Positions 9,438-18,292 of a stretch of 64,000 bases of DNA are shown piece by piece; the stretch's first letter is position 1; each line of letters begins with the position of its first letter. This DNA is from Flavobacterium sp. Lineage in GTDB: Bacteria > Bacteroidota > Bacteroidia > Flavobacteriales > Flavobacteriaceae. The translations under genes and the position numbers were made by a program. The stretch covers positions 308,532-372,531 of the forward strand of contig JACMLU010000010.1 of the NCBI GenBank assembly GCA_014379405.1, given 5' to 3'. The notes below the pieces were generated by a model. It was not told where the DNA came from, did no database searches, and saw only the letters and a program-made list of their open reading frames with translations.

Positions 9438-11339
9438 ATGAAACATCTTATTTCTTTTCTTTTATTATTTTCTTCAGCTTCCCTTTTTGCTAAAGTAACA
9501 TTACCCAAGTTTTTTTCAAACCATATGGTTTTGCAACGTGATGCTCCCATAACAATTTATGGTTGGGCTGATGCCGGTAAAACTGTAATAGTCAACTTTA
9601 ACAACAAGAATTTAGAGACCAAAGCCAATGCAAATGGCGAATGGACTATTGATTTCAAGGCACAAAAAGAAGGTGGCCCTTATAAAATGACCGTTGTCGA
9701 AGGCAATGAAATTATTTTAGAAGATGTTTATGTTGGAGATGTTTGGTTTTGTTCCGGGCAATCTAATATGGGCTGGAAATTGGAAGATGCTTTAAACGGA
9801 AAAGAAGAACTTTCGAAAGCCAATTATGAAAAAATAAAATTGTTGCAAGTATCGAGAACTATGGCTGGTTTGCCACAAAAGGACATCGAGAAAGGACAAT
9901 GGGAATCTTGCACTCCCAAAAATGCTTTAGGATTTTCGGCTGTTGCTTATTTTTTTGGGAGAGAACTGTATCAGGAATATAATGTTCCCATTGGATTGAT
10001 AAATTCTTCCTGGGGCGGTACCAATATTGAGGCTTGGATGAGTGAGGATATGATGGGGAGACACGAGTCAGCCAAAAAGGTAATTGCAGAAATGAAAAAT
10101 CTCAATTTTTCGGATTTAATTAAAAATTACTACAAAGATTTTAAGAACTGGGAAGCAAAAGCGGATAAACTGGATGTTGGAACGCAGCAAAAATGGTTCG
10201 ATACTACTTATGACAAATCATCGTGGAAAACCCTAAATGTGCCGACTTTTTGGGAAACGGCAAAAATAACACCAAGCGATGGCATTGTGTGGGTTACTAA
10301 AACTTTTGAATTATCCCAGCAAGATTTGTCCGATAAAGAATTGCTTTTGAGCATTGGTCGCATAGACAATGAAGACATTACTTATATCAACGGAAAAGTT
10401 GTTGGTCAAAGTAGATTAAAAGATTTGGATCGTTTATACAAAATTTCCAATACCATGTTCGTTGTTGGAAAAAACACGATTACGATTCGTGTAAAAAACA
10501 GTGGTGACATTGGCGGTTTCCGAAGTGCCAAAGAAGCGCTGTTTCTACAAACCGCGTTGCAAAAGATTTCTTTGGCCGGCGATTGGAAATATGAAATAGG
10601 AACCAAAACCATCGAAGAAGTTCCCGTGAGACAGCATCCTAATTTATATCCAACATCTTTGTATAATGGAATGGTTGCACCGTTTTTGGGAATCAAGATC
10701 AAGGGTGTCATTTGGTATCAAGCAGAATCAAATTCTAAAAATGCTGTTGAATATGCCGATTTATTTAAAGACATGATTAACGATTGGAGAAAAAAATGGA
10801 ATTCGGATTTCACTTTTATTTTTGCCCAATTGCCCAATTATGCCAACCAAAATAATCGTTGGATTACACTTCGTGAATCACAAGCCAAAGCATTGGAGTT
10901 GAAAAACACTGGAATGGCAGTACTGATTGACGTTGGTACTGACGACAACATTCATCCAATCCACAAACAAATTGTTGGAAAAAGAATGGCAACAATTGCC
11001 GGAAATCTGGCTTATGGTAAAAAAGAATTGTCTGCTTCGGCTCCTATTTTTGAAAAATACAAAACGGAAGGAAATTCAATAATGGTCACATTTAAATATG
11101 GAACATTTGCTGCCGAAACACCTAAATCGAGCATTAGTGGTTTTATGATTGCCGGTAACGACAATAAATTCTATCCTGCAAACGGTTATTTGCAAAACGA
11201 CATGAAAACCATAAAATTGAGCAGCGACAAAGTTCCTGAACCAAAAGAAGTTCGCTATTTATGGGATGATGCTCCCGGAAAGGTAATGCTTTATAACAAA
11301 GACGGACTTGCCACACCACCTTTTAGAACGGATCATTAA
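9438..11339 (+). CDS. SGNH-type acetylesterase (sialate O-acetylesterase-like)
   Basis: Predicted exported carbohydrate esterase of 633 residues with a signal peptide (MKHLISFLLLFSSASLFAKV). The N-terminal beta domain carries LPKFFSNHMVLQRDAP. The SGNH block I is FCSGQSNM with the nucleophile Ser; WGGTNIEAW follows, then a GH2-like jelly-roll insert (about residues 250-400), then GVIWYQAESN and the Asp/His block DDNIHPIHKQ. Family members remove acetyl groups from sugars. The usual WYQGESN reads WYQAESN here, while the second esterase in this window (25558) keeps Gly. It is 54 bp before the second PL6 gene and probably cotranscribed with it. An esterase in an alginate locus suggests use of acetylated, bacterial-type alginate (inference). 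Confidence 0.85.
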   Translation: MKHLISFLLLFSSASLFAKVTLPKFFSNHMVLQRDAPITIYGWADAGKTVIVNFNNKNLETKANANGEWTIDFKAQKEGGPYKMTVVEGNEIILEDVYVGDVWFCSGQSNMGWKLEDALNGKEELSKANYEKIKLLQVSRTMAGLPQKDIEKGQWESCTPKNALGFSAVAYFFGRELYQEYNVPIGLINSSWGGTNIEAWMSEDMMGRHESAKKVIAEMKNLNFSDLIKNYYKDFKNWEAKADKLDVGTQQKWFDTTYDKSSWKTLNVPTFWETAKITPSDGIVWVTKTFELSQQDLSDKELLLSIGRIDNEDITYINGKVVGQSRLKDLDRLYKISNTMFVVGKNTITIRVKNSGDIGGFRSAKEALFLQTALQKISLAGDWKYEIGTKTIEEVPVRQHPNLYPTSLYNGMVAPFLGIKIKGVIWYQAESNSKNAVEYADLFKDMINDWRKKWNSDFTFIFAQLPNYANQNNRWITLRESQAKALELKNTGMAVLIDVGTDDNIHPIHKQIVGKRMATIAGNLAYGKKELSASAPIFEKYKTEGNSIMVTFKYGTFAAETPKSSISGFMIAGNDNKFYPANGYLQNDMKTIKLSSDKVPEPKEVRYLWDDAPGKVMLYNKDGLATPPFRTDH

Positions 11340-11393
11340 TAGTTCTTTTTTAATATTTTGGCTTTTTAAAAATAATTTTTAGAAATAGAATTG

Positions 11394-13700
11394 ATGAAAA
11401 ATGTGTTGTTTTTTGGTGTTGCTTTTTTATTACTTTCCTTCGGGGTTAAGCGAGAGCAACATATTATTAAAGTAAATAATCAGGAAGAGTTAAAATCGGC
11501 TGTCAAAAATGTGGTGGCTGGTGACGAGATTGTTCTTGCCAATGGAATTTGGAAAGATGTCCAGATCAGGTTTTATGGAAATGGAACTAAAGAAGCTCCG
11601 ATTGTTTTACGGGCAGAAACAGAAGGCAAAGTTACTATTGAAGGAGTTTCTGATTTGAAAATGGCAGGTACTTATTTAGAAGTGAGAGGTCTTCATTTTA
11701 AAAACGGATATACGCCGTCGAATACTGTTATTGATTTTCACATTGATGCTAAAAACATCGCCAATAACTGTAAAGTATCGGATTGTGTTATTGAAAATTT
11801 TACGCAGCCTAATAGAAACAAACAAGATCATTGGATTGAATTTTGGGGAAGACACAATCAATTAGACCATTGTTATATTGCGGGAAAATCTAATTCGGGT
11901 CCCACAATTTTGGTGGCCTTGAAAGGAAACGAACATATCAAAAACTACCATCAGATTACCAACAATCATTTTGGACCAAGACCCAGAAAAGGAGGGCCGC
12001 ACGGTGAAACCCTGCAAATTGGAGACAGCAATACATCAATGTCGCCATCTTATACAAATGTTTCCAATAATCTTTTTGAACGATGCGACGGCGAAGTGGA
12101 GATTATTTCGAACAAATCCAATAATAACGAATACAGAAACAACATTTTTTATAAATGCGAAGGTTCGCTGGTTTTACGACACGGGAATTATTGCACCATT
12201 GACGGTAATATTTTCATAGGCGATGACAACTCCGAATTTATGGGAGGGATTCGAGTAATCAATACAGGACATCTGGTAACCAATAACTATTTTTATAAAA
12301 TTAAAGGAAAGGAATTTAGAAGTGCTTTGGCAGTAATGAATGGCGTTCCAAAATCACCTCAAAACCGATACAATCAAGTAACAGATGTGGTTGTGGCCTA
12401 TAATACTTTTGTAGATTGCAAGACTCCTTGGCAGTTTAGCGTGGGAGCTAATATGGATAAAAGCGATGTTTTGCCCGCTCAGGAAATACGTTCTGCAAGA
12501 CCCGACAGAATGATTATGGCCAATAATATAATTTTTAACAATTTAGCGGATGAGTTTCCAATAAAGGCATACGACAAAGTTGATGGTGTTTTGTTTAAAA
12601 ATAATTCAATTAACAGCAACAACAAAAGTGATGTCAAAGCTGACGTCATAAAAACAGAAAACCTTGCAATGGTAAAGTTATCCGATTGGTTGTACGTGCC
12701 GACAGTGGACCAAAAAGAATTGTATGCCGGATTTGAATTTGAGAATATTAAACAAGATGTTTTTTCAAATAGCAGGGTAACTGCAAATGGAGCAGGAGCA
12801 ATCGTTTTACCGGTGGACAAAAATAAAGGTGTAATCAACAAAAAAGAGTATGGTGCGCATTGGTTTTCAACTGAACAACTAAAGGAAACACCAAAAACAA
12901 TTCGAGTGGCTTCAGGAAATGAATTGACTGAAGCTTTGGCTAAAGCAACTTCTGGAACTATTATCGAATTAAAAAAAGGAGTATACGAGATTTCTGCCTC
13001 TTTGATAATTGACATGAAAATAACGATCAAGTCTAAAGACCAAAAGAAAAGAGCCTCCATCCATTATTCAGGTCAAGCCAATACTCCAGTTTTCTTGATG
13101 GGAGCCGGCGGAAATTTAACCTTGGAAAATATTATTCTCAAAGGTGAAAAAGACCAACATACTTTTGCAACCAATGAAAAAGAAATGTTTTCAGCCTATA
13201 ATCTAAAGGTGAAAAACACGGAAATAAGCGATTTTGATGTGGTTTTAAATGCTTATAAAGATTCTTTTGCAGATACAATTTCAATAGACAATTCGCTGAT
13301 TAAAAACTGCAAAAGAGGATTGAAATTAGCAGATGAAAATGATGATCTTGGCGAATATAATACCGAGTTTGTGTACATCACGAATTCAAAATTTGATAAT
13401 GTTCAAAACAACATTCTGGATTATTACCGTGGTGGCTATGACGAGTCCACAATAGGAGGAAACCTAGTTTTCCAAAATAACATAATTACGAATTGTGGCA
13501 AGGAAGAAAAAAGTGGGGTCTTGATAAAAACGACAGGGATTGTTAACGTAGGAATTTCAAAAAACAGTTTTCTAAACAATCCTGTGAAATTTATAGCTGT
13601 TCTTTGGGGCGAAAAAAACCAGGTGCCAAAAGAAAATACTATTACAAATTCTGGAGAATTTAAAACCGAACGAAATTTGAAACAAAAAATGATGTATTAG
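11394..13700 (+). CDS. Two-domain PL6 alginate lyase
   Basis: Exported lyase of 768 residues. The ATG at 11394 is chosen over an in-frame TTG one codon earlier; it begins a short signal peptide (MKNVLFFGVAFLLLSFG). Residues ~20-400 form the catalytic beta-helix, with Lys241 in EIISNKS and Arg262 in LVLRHGN, the PL6 pair at the usual 21-residue spacing, and RPRKGGPHGETLQIGDS in between. Residues ~480-765 form a second beta-helix starting at RVASGNELTEALAKATSGT, as in the two-domain enzymes related to AlyGC. There is no T9SS tail, so it is probably periplasmic, acting on oligosaccharides imported by SusCD. It complements the surface PL6 enzyme. It may be exolytic, as AlyGC is, but that cannot be read from the sequence. 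Confidence 0.9.
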   Translation: MKNVLFFGVAFLLLSFGVKREQHIIKVNNQEELKSAVKNVVAGDEIVLANGIWKDVQIRFYGNGTKEAPIVLRAETEGKVTIEGVSDLKMAGTYLEVRGLHFKNGYTPSNTVIDFHIDAKNIANNCKVSDCVIENFTQPNRNKQDHWIEFWGRHNQLDHCYIAGKSNSGPTILVALKGNEHIKNYHQITNNHFGPRPRKGGPHGETLQIGDSNTSMSPSYTNVSNNLFERCDGEVEIISNKSNNNEYRNNIFYKCEGSLVLRHGNYCTIDGNIFIGDDNSEFMGGIRVINTGHLVTNNYFYKIKGKEFRSALAVMNGVPKSPQNRYNQVTDVVVAYNTFVDCKTPWQFSVGANMDKSDVLPAQEIRSARPDRMIMANNIIFNNLADEFPIKAYDKVDGVLFKNNSINSNNKSDVKADVIKTENLAMVKLSDWLYVPTVDQKELYAGFEFENIKQDVFSNSRVTANGAGAIVLPVDKNKGVINKKEYGAHWFSTEQLKETPKTIRVASGNELTEALAKATSGTIIELKKGVYEISASLIIDMKITIKSKDQKKRASIHYSGQANTPVFLMGAGGNLTLENIILKGEKDQHTFATNEKEMFSAYNLKVKNTEISDFDVVLNAYKDSFADTISIDNSLIKNCKRGLKLADENDDLGEYNTEFVYITNSKFDNVQNNILDYYRGGYDESTIGGNLVFQNNIITNCGKEEKSGVLIKTTGIVNVGISKNSFLNNPVKFIAVLWGEKNQVPKENTITNSGEFKTERNLKQKMMY

Positions 13701-13815
13701 CAATGGTTGGTTTTAGTTAAAGATCTTTGGATTAAATTAATTACAAAAATGTAGCTAAACTTAAGGTACAGTTTTTATTTGCATATCTAAAGAATGATTG
13801 ATTTTTAAATTGAAA

Positions 13816-13854
13816 AAGTGCAATGTATTAGAGATAATCCAATACATTGCACTT
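13816..13854. terminator. Convergent-gene hairpin terminator
   Basis: Perfect 14-bp stem (AAGTGCAATGTATT at 13816-13829, complement at 13841-13854) with an 11-base loop. A short T run follows on the - strand, so it best serves norB but also separates it from the converging PL6 gene. Confidence 0.7.
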
Positions 13855-13873
13855 GCTTAACTTTTACTTGTTA

Positions 13874-16111
13874 TTACTTGTTTTTGTTTTTTAAGGTGAG
13901 ATCAAATACAAACCAAGCGAAGGAAATAATACCTATTGCAAAGAGAACATCACCAAAGGTACGTAGCCATTTTAAAGTAATCATGGTAGGATCTTGCATT
14001 AATTCAGCGGAACGAGCATACCACATTCCTTTTTCAATACTTTCGATCGCTTGCCAAATTCCAATTGGAAGTAAGCTCATTGTTGCCATTAAAAACAAAC
14101 CAATATTTAGTGACCAGAAAGTGGTTTTAATTAACTTGTTATTCCATAAGGTATTTCTGTACAAACTTCTTAGCACGAATAACATCAAACCAATTCCTAA
14201 CATTCCATAAACGCCAAACAATGCGGTGTGACCATGAAGAGGAGTCGTATTCAGTCCTTGAACATAATACAATGCTATTGGAGGATTAATTATAAACCCG
14301 AATATACCAGCTCCAAGGAAATTCCAAAATGATACGGCAAGCATAAAATAAATAGGCCATTTATAATCATCAACCCAGGCTGTCGCTTTAGAAAGTTTAT
14401 AGTTGTGATACGCTTCATACCCGATAAGGGTTAGCGGTACTACTTCCAAAGCGCTAAATGTAGCTCCCAAAGCCATAATAGCACTGGGTGTTCCTGAAAA
14501 ATACAAATGATGGAAAGTTCCTAATATTCCTCCAGCCAAAAAGACTATAGTGCTAAATAATACATTTAATGTTGCTGTTTTTGTTTTCAATAAACCCAAA
14601 CGAACAAAAAGGAAAGCAATTACAACTGTTGCAAATACTTCAAAGAACCCTTCAACCCACAAGTGAACTACCCACCATCTCCAATATTCGGCAATGGCAA
14701 GATTGGTTTGTCTTCCCCACATTAAACCCGCAGAATAGAAAAGCGCAATAGCAGCACACGAAATTAAAAAGAGAATGATAAGATTTTTTTCTTCCGTTTT
14801 TCTTTTTAAAATAGGCAGCAGAGGACGTACCATCAAAGCCAACCATAAGAACAGACCCACGAGTAAAAAGATTTGCCAAAAACGACCTAAATCTACATAT
14901 TCATATCCTTGATGTCCAAACCAGAAATTCTGAACTAAGTCAAGTTTTTGCATCACACCAAACCATTGACCAATCATAGAACCCACAACGATGATGAGCA
15001 AAGCAATAAACAAAAAGTTGATGCCAAAACATTGGAATTTTGGGTCTTTGCCGGAAACCGCAGGAGCAATATACAATCCTGTGGCTAGCCAAGCGGTGGC
15101 GATCCATAAAATGGCCAATTGGGTGTGCCAAGTTCGAGTCACAGCATAAGGTAGGATTTGATCAATCGGGATGCCATACAAACCGTTGCCTTCGACACCA
15201 TAATGCGCCGTAACGATACCCAACAGCATTTGTAAAATCATAAGTAAACTTACGACCCAGAAATATTTTTTTACCAAGTACATAGATGGGGTCATTCCTT
15301 GTTTTAAAAGGGGATCTGATGTTGGTAATGGCAAGCTTTCCCCTTCACCGGATTTTGCATGATAAAAAACCAATAATCCAATACACAAAATCAAGGTAAT
15401 AATACTGACTCCTGACCAAGCCATTAAATCGGTTGTAGCTTTGTTCCCTACTAATTCATCTGCAGGCCAGTTGTGTGTGTATGAAATATCAGAATTAGGT
15501 CGTTCTGTAACGGTTGCCCATGTTGCCCAAAAGAAAAATGCATTCATTTTGTGCATTCTATTTACGTCTTTGATGGCATTTTTTGGAATAGCATAGTCAT
15601 TTCGTAATTTGTCAAATTCGGGAGAATTCATAAACAAACCTTCGTAATAATGGCTTAAATATTGAATTGCTAAAACCCGATTTTCAGAAATAGTTATTGT
15701 TTTTGTCTTTTCATCGTATCTATTGGTTCTCAAATCTTCTTGCAAACGTATTTTTAGAGCAGCTTGCTTTTCCTTGTCTAATGCGTCAAAATTTTTATTG
15801 AAATCTTTCTGCGCATATCGATTCAATATAAATACAGCTTCTCTATGAAGCCAGTCGGCAGTCCAATCTGGAGCTACGTAAGCACCATGTCCCCATATAG
15901 TTCCCACTTCTTGGCCTCCCATACTTTGCCAAACATTTTGGCCATCTTTTATTTCCTGACCTGTAAAAATGACTTCCTTGTTTTTTGAAATTATTTTTTC
16001 GGGAACTGGTGGTGATTGTTGGTAAATTTCATAACCATAATACCCTAAAACTCCAAAGGAAAAGACCGCTACCAATAACAATCCAATCCATAATTTTTTT
16101 TCTTGACTCAT
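13874..16111 (-). CDS. norB: Quinol-dependent nitric oxide reductase (qNOR)
   Basis: Inner membrane enzyme that reduces two NO to N2O using quinol electrons. It has 745 residues, the length of single-subunit qNOR. An N-terminal membrane anchor is followed by a periplasmic cytochrome-c-like domain without CXXCH (QNVWQSMGGQEVGTIWGHGAY, then DWLHREA). The ~12-helix catalytic core shows the haem/non-haem iron histidines and glutamate in TRTWHTQLAILWIATAW, WVVHLWVEGFFEVFA, HHLYFSGTP and LHGHTALFGVYG. It is the last gene of an rrf2-ric-norB group on the - strand, only 9 bp after ric, so detoxification rather than full denitrification is the likely role. No other denitrification gene is nearby. Confidence 0.95.
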   Translation of the reverse strand: MSQEKKLWIGLLLVAVFSFGVLGYYGYEIYQQSPPVPEKIISKNKEVIFTGQEIKDGQNVWQSMGGQEVGTIWGHGAYVAPDWTADWLHREAVFILNRYAQKDFNKNFDALDKEKQAALKIRLQEDLRTNRYDEKTKTITISENRVLAIQYLSHYYEGLFMNSPEFDKLRNDYAIPKNAIKDVNRMHKMNAFFFWATWATVTERPNSDISYTHNWPADELVGNKATTDLMAWSGVSIITLILCIGLLVFYHAKSGEGESLPLPTSDPLLKQGMTPSMYLVKKYFWVVSLLMILQMLLGIVTAHYGVEGNGLYGIPIDQILPYAVTRTWHTQLAILWIATAWLATGLYIAPAVSGKDPKFQCFGINFLFIALLIIVVGSMIGQWFGVMQKLDLVQNFWFGHQGYEYVDLGRFWQIFLLVGLFLWLALMVRPLLPILKRKTEEKNLIILFLISCAAIALFYSAGLMWGRQTNLAIAEYWRWWVVHLWVEGFFEVFATVVIAFLFVRLGLLKTKTATLNVLFSTIVFLAGGILGTFHHLYFSGTPSAIMALGATFSALEVVPLTLIGYEAYHNYKLSKATAWVDDYKWPIYFMLAVSFWNFLGAGIFGFIINPPIALYYVQGLNTTPLHGHTALFGVYGMLGIGLMLFVLRSLYRNTLWNNKLIKTTFWSLNIGLFLMATMSLLPIGIWQAIESIEKGMWYARSAELMQDPTMITLKWLRTFGDVLFAIGIISFAWFVFDLTLKNKNK

Positions 16112-16120
16112 AATTTTTGA

Positions 16121-16852
16121 TTAGTTTTTTTGTGACAATTCTTTTTCCAATTCAATGGCTTTTGGAAACAAAATATTATTCTCTAAATGAATGTGTAGAT
16201 GCAAATCTTGTTCAAATTCTTTGAGTAATGCAATTGTTACCCTATAGGTATTGCAGGCATCTTCTGGAGGTGTATAATTATTGCTCAATGTTTCAATTTT
16301 TCTAAATCGGTCTCCTTCAGTGGTGTGCTCATCCATCATCATTTGAATAGGGTTTTGTACTGTGCCAAACTGCGGTGCCTTCCACTTGGAATTTTCTTGT
16401 TTTGCTTTAACCATTTTGCGTACACTAGGAAACAAAATAAGTTCTTCTTTTTTCATATGCTTTGCCAATTCGCCGGCAGTAGCGTTGAAATGCTCATTGA
16501 TTTCAAACAATTCGGGATGACGTTCTCCGTGAACTCTACATATTTTTTCTAGGTAGGGTTTTATTTCCAACGTTTTTTCTTCCACATAACGATGATGTTT
16601 TTTCTCGATATAATCTGCCAATAAATCTATTGGCCATGATTTATAATCGGTTGTATTATCCGATTGATATTGAATGAGTGCATTCAAATCTGAAACAACT
16701 AATTTGTCATCAATTTTTTTTGCCTCACAAGCATCATTAATGGTTCTGTTGCCTTGACAGCAAAAGTCGATACCATATTTTTTAAATACTGATGCAGTGC
16801 GGTAGTCTTTGGCTACCAATTCTCCTATGATTTGATTTTCTTGAATTTTCAT
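16121..16852 (-). CDS. RIC family di-iron protein for iron-sulfur cluster repair (ScdA/YtfE type)
   Basis: Cytoplasmic repair protein that restores Fe-S clusters damaged by NO or oxidants; 243 residues. The N-terminal ScdA_N domain has the FKKYGIDFCCQGNRTINDAC signature with the conserved Cys pair near residue 31. Residues ~75-240 are a hemerythrin-like four-helix bundle with iron ligands in IEKKHHRYVEE, RVHGERHPEL, MDEHTTEGDRF and LHLHIHLENNILFPKA. It sits 9 bp upstream of norB, a common NO-response pair, with an Rrf2-type dyad in front of it. The family name varies (ScdA, YtfE, NorA, DnrN), so no symbol is fixed. Confidence 0.93.
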   Translation of the reverse strand: MKIQENQIIGELVAKDYRTASVFKKYGIDFCCQGNRTINDACEAKKIDDKLVVSDLNALIQYQSDNTTDYKSWPIDLLADYIEKKHHRYVEEKTLEIKPYLEKICRVHGERHPELFEINEHFNATAGELAKHMKKEELILFPSVRKMVKAKQENSKWKAPQFGTVQNPIQMMMDEHTTEGDRFRKIETLSNNYTPPEDACNTYRVTIALLKEFEQDLHLHIHLENNILFPKAIELEKELSQKN

Positions 16853-16892
16853 TTTTAATAATTTTAAGGTTTTTTAATAATTTAATTTCAAA

Positions 16893-16916
16893 TATTGGAC
16901 TAATTTGTCCACTACT
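16893..16916 (-). promoter_or_regulatory. Probable Rrf2/NsrR operator upstream of ric-norB
   Basis: Contains the perfect dyad TGGAC-TAATTT-GTCCA at 16896-16911 followed by CTACTA. It matches most positions of the dyad before the rrf2 gene (17406-17429) and lies ~45 bp upstream of the ric start codon. Confidence 0.6.
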
Positions 16917-16929
16917 AAGTTAATTTTTT

Positions 16930-17364
16930 TTATCGTTTTAAAAAGGTTAATTTTTTTTCATGGTCCACAGCCAATGTTTTAATTGTAGTGGTGTCTAGCA
17001 TTTTTTTAAGTTCATCCCTGACTAGTTTAAATTGATTATGTACAGGACAGGGCTTTTTTTCATTGCATTTTTTTAATCCTAAACCACAGCCATTGTAAAT
17101 AGTATCTCCATCAATTGCGAAAACTATTGTACTTAGTTTTATCTTTTCCATTTTTAATATATCCATTGAGAATCCACCAGTAGGACCTTTGTCAGAGTTA
17201 ATAATGAAACTTCGGCATAAGTGTTGCAATATTTTTGAAGTATAAGCAGTTGGCGATTCAATTGCCTCTGATATTTCTTTCAAACTCACTTTTCTTCCTA
17301 TCAAAGATTGTTCGGCAATGTAGATTGATGCCTTGATTCCGTATTCACAAGCTTTTGAAAACAT
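16930..17364 (-). CDS. Rrf2-family regulator, NsrR-like NO sensor
   Basis: Transcriptional regulator of 144 residues. The N-terminal winged helix-turn-helix is complete (SKACEYGIKASIYIAEQ, then VSLKEISEAIESPTAYTSKILQHL). A dimerisation helix is followed by three cysteines, Cys93, Cys100 and Cys106 in YNGCGLGLKKCNEKKPCPVH, spaced C-X6-C-X5-C, very near the Fe-S ligand spacing of IscR/NsrR. Direct adjacency to RIC and NO reductase makes NO sensing through an Fe-S cluster the likely role. Related dyads upstream of itself and of ric point to autoregulation. The 77-bp gap to ric contains the second operator, so ric-norB probably also has its own promoter. Confidence 0.9.
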   Translation of the reverse strand: MFSKACEYGIKASIYIAEQSLIGRKVSLKEISEAIESPTAYTSKILQHLCRSFIINSDKGPTGGFSMDILKMEKIKLSTIVFAIDGDTIYNGCGLGLKKCNEKKPCPVHNQFKLVRDELKKMLDTTTIKTLAVDHEKKLTFLKR

Positions 17365-17405
17365 ATATTATATTTTTACTAGACAAAGGTAAATATTTAT
17401 TTTTA

Positions 17406-17429
17406 ATAGTAGATAAATATATCCACTAT
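17406..17429 (-). promoter_or_regulatory. Probable autoregulatory Rrf2 operator
   Basis: Imperfect 24-bp dyad centred near 17417: ATAGTAGATA on one arm, TATCCACTAT on the other. It resembles the ric site (shared pattern TRGAYAAAT..RTCCA). A further half site TAGACAAA lies at ~17380, nearer the gene. Confidence 0.55.
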
Positions 17430-17532
17430 TTTTTTATTATAAAGAATCTACATCTTTGGTTTTGTTGAAGGAGTGGTTATGTGTGTTGGAGCAAAGCCAA
17501 ATATGCAAAACAAGTAAGAAGTAAATTATTAT

Positions 17533-17756
17533 TTAAAATATTTGATTAAATTTTAAAAGGTAAAATGAATAACAGCATTTCATTTATACCTTTTTTGCTT
17601 AATGGTTGGTGATATTTGAATCCCAATTTATAAAATTCCTCACTTGAGTTCCTCACTTGAGAGTTTTGAAGTCTATATTTTCGAAGTGTATTTACAGTAA
17701 AAAGCCCTTAAACAACTGGTGTTTAAGGGTTTGTTTTAGTAGCGAGACCGAGATTT
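17533..17756 (-). repeat. Left copy of a 224-bp direct repeat containing a tRNA 3' end and terminator
   Basis: Same length and roughly 90% similar by eye to 59895-60118, in the same orientation. On the - strand it reads: last ~17 bases of a tRNA (T-loop remnant, T-stem and acceptor 3' strand), a CTACTAAAAC linker, a hairpin terminator on CCCTTAAAC, then a tail with CTCAAGTGAGG and a second hairpin near 17556-17592. At the tRNA side the similarity stops within the T-loop. This is the pattern of an attachment site of an element that integrates into tRNA 3' ends. Confidence 0.75.
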
Positions 17757-17907
17757 CAATATTTTCTATCCCTAGTAAATTCCAGGCAGGATTTTTGTTT
17801 TTAAAGGATAAAAGAAATTTCTTTTCATTGTCTGTTATTTGAGAATTGATTAGATGAATTAGATTTTCCCTAGCTTCTTTCAATTGTTCTAAAGGAACTT
17901 TGGACAT
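17757..17907 (-). pseudogene. Truncated fragment, possibly AbiEii-type nucleotidyltransferase C-terminus
   Basis: About 50 residues (MSKVPLEQLKEARENLIHL..., then FLLSFKNKNPAWNLLGIENIE) end exactly where the tRNA-containing repeat starts, and the frame then runs into repeat sequence. In-frame stops lie just upstream. The FLLSF-x5-PxW-LLGI pattern recalls the C-terminus of DUF1814/AbiEii toxins, but the match is from memory and short. Both ends of the gene are missing, so it should not function. Confidence 0.4.
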
Positions 17908-18046
17908 GTTAACTTAGCAATCATGGAAAGTTAAGAAATAATCTTAATTTTACCCTATAAAACAAATCCGTAAAATTTATGACAAATAAAAGAAATACTC
18001 TCTTAGCTAAAGTTTAAATTAGTTTGAAGACTTACACAATTATTAG

Positions 18047-18172
18047 GATATTATCATTCCAATCATTCTGGATTTAAAATGGACGGGCAGTTTCTTTAAT
18101 CCGGAACTATATGCCGGTTTTTTAGTCAGTGTTTGGCCTGCTGTGCTAGGGATGTATTTGTTTGAAGATTGA
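18047..18172 (+). pseudogene. Unidentified C-terminal protein remnant
   Basis: A stop-free stretch of 41 codons without a start (LKWTGSFFNPELYAGFLV, then SVWPAVLGMYLFED and stop) has membrane-protein character. The family is not recognised. It lies between the left repeat and an IS end, in a segment (17908-18344) with no intact gene. Confidence 0.3.
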
Positions 18173-18178
18173 GAACTT

Positions 18179-18243
18179 CATAACAACTTCATTTATAGAT
18201 CAAATCCTTATATGAAACCTTTTGTTATAAAAGAATCGTGTTA
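18179..18243 (+). repeat. Degenerate IS 3' end (copy 1)
   Basis: Matches the end of the broken rve-type IS at 63654-63721, same orientation; the core CCTTATATG...TTATAAAAGAATCGTGTT is nearly identical. It marks a former insertion close to the left island edge. Confidence 0.55.
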
Positions 18244-18292
18244 AGAGTAGTTCGTTTGACCTGCAGGTGACTTTATAGGAACAGATATAAAA

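Noticed and set aside
9438..11339. True sialic acid metabolism
   Set aside because: The family name suggests sialate, but no sialidase, NanA/NanE or sialic acid transporter is present; both esterases sit among uronate or galactoside genes.
12479..13060. 193-codon - strand frame inside the second PL6 gene
   Set aside because: Antisense shadow of a well-supported beta-helix gene; hydrophobic, low-complexity translation.
13818..14210. 130-codon + strand frame opposite the norB end
   Set aside because: It lies wholly within the antisense of the well-supported qNOR coding sequence and its terminator; the protein shows no family features.
13874..16852. Complete denitrification cluster
   Set aside because: Only NO reductase, RIC and the regulator are present; no nitrite or N2O reductase in the window.
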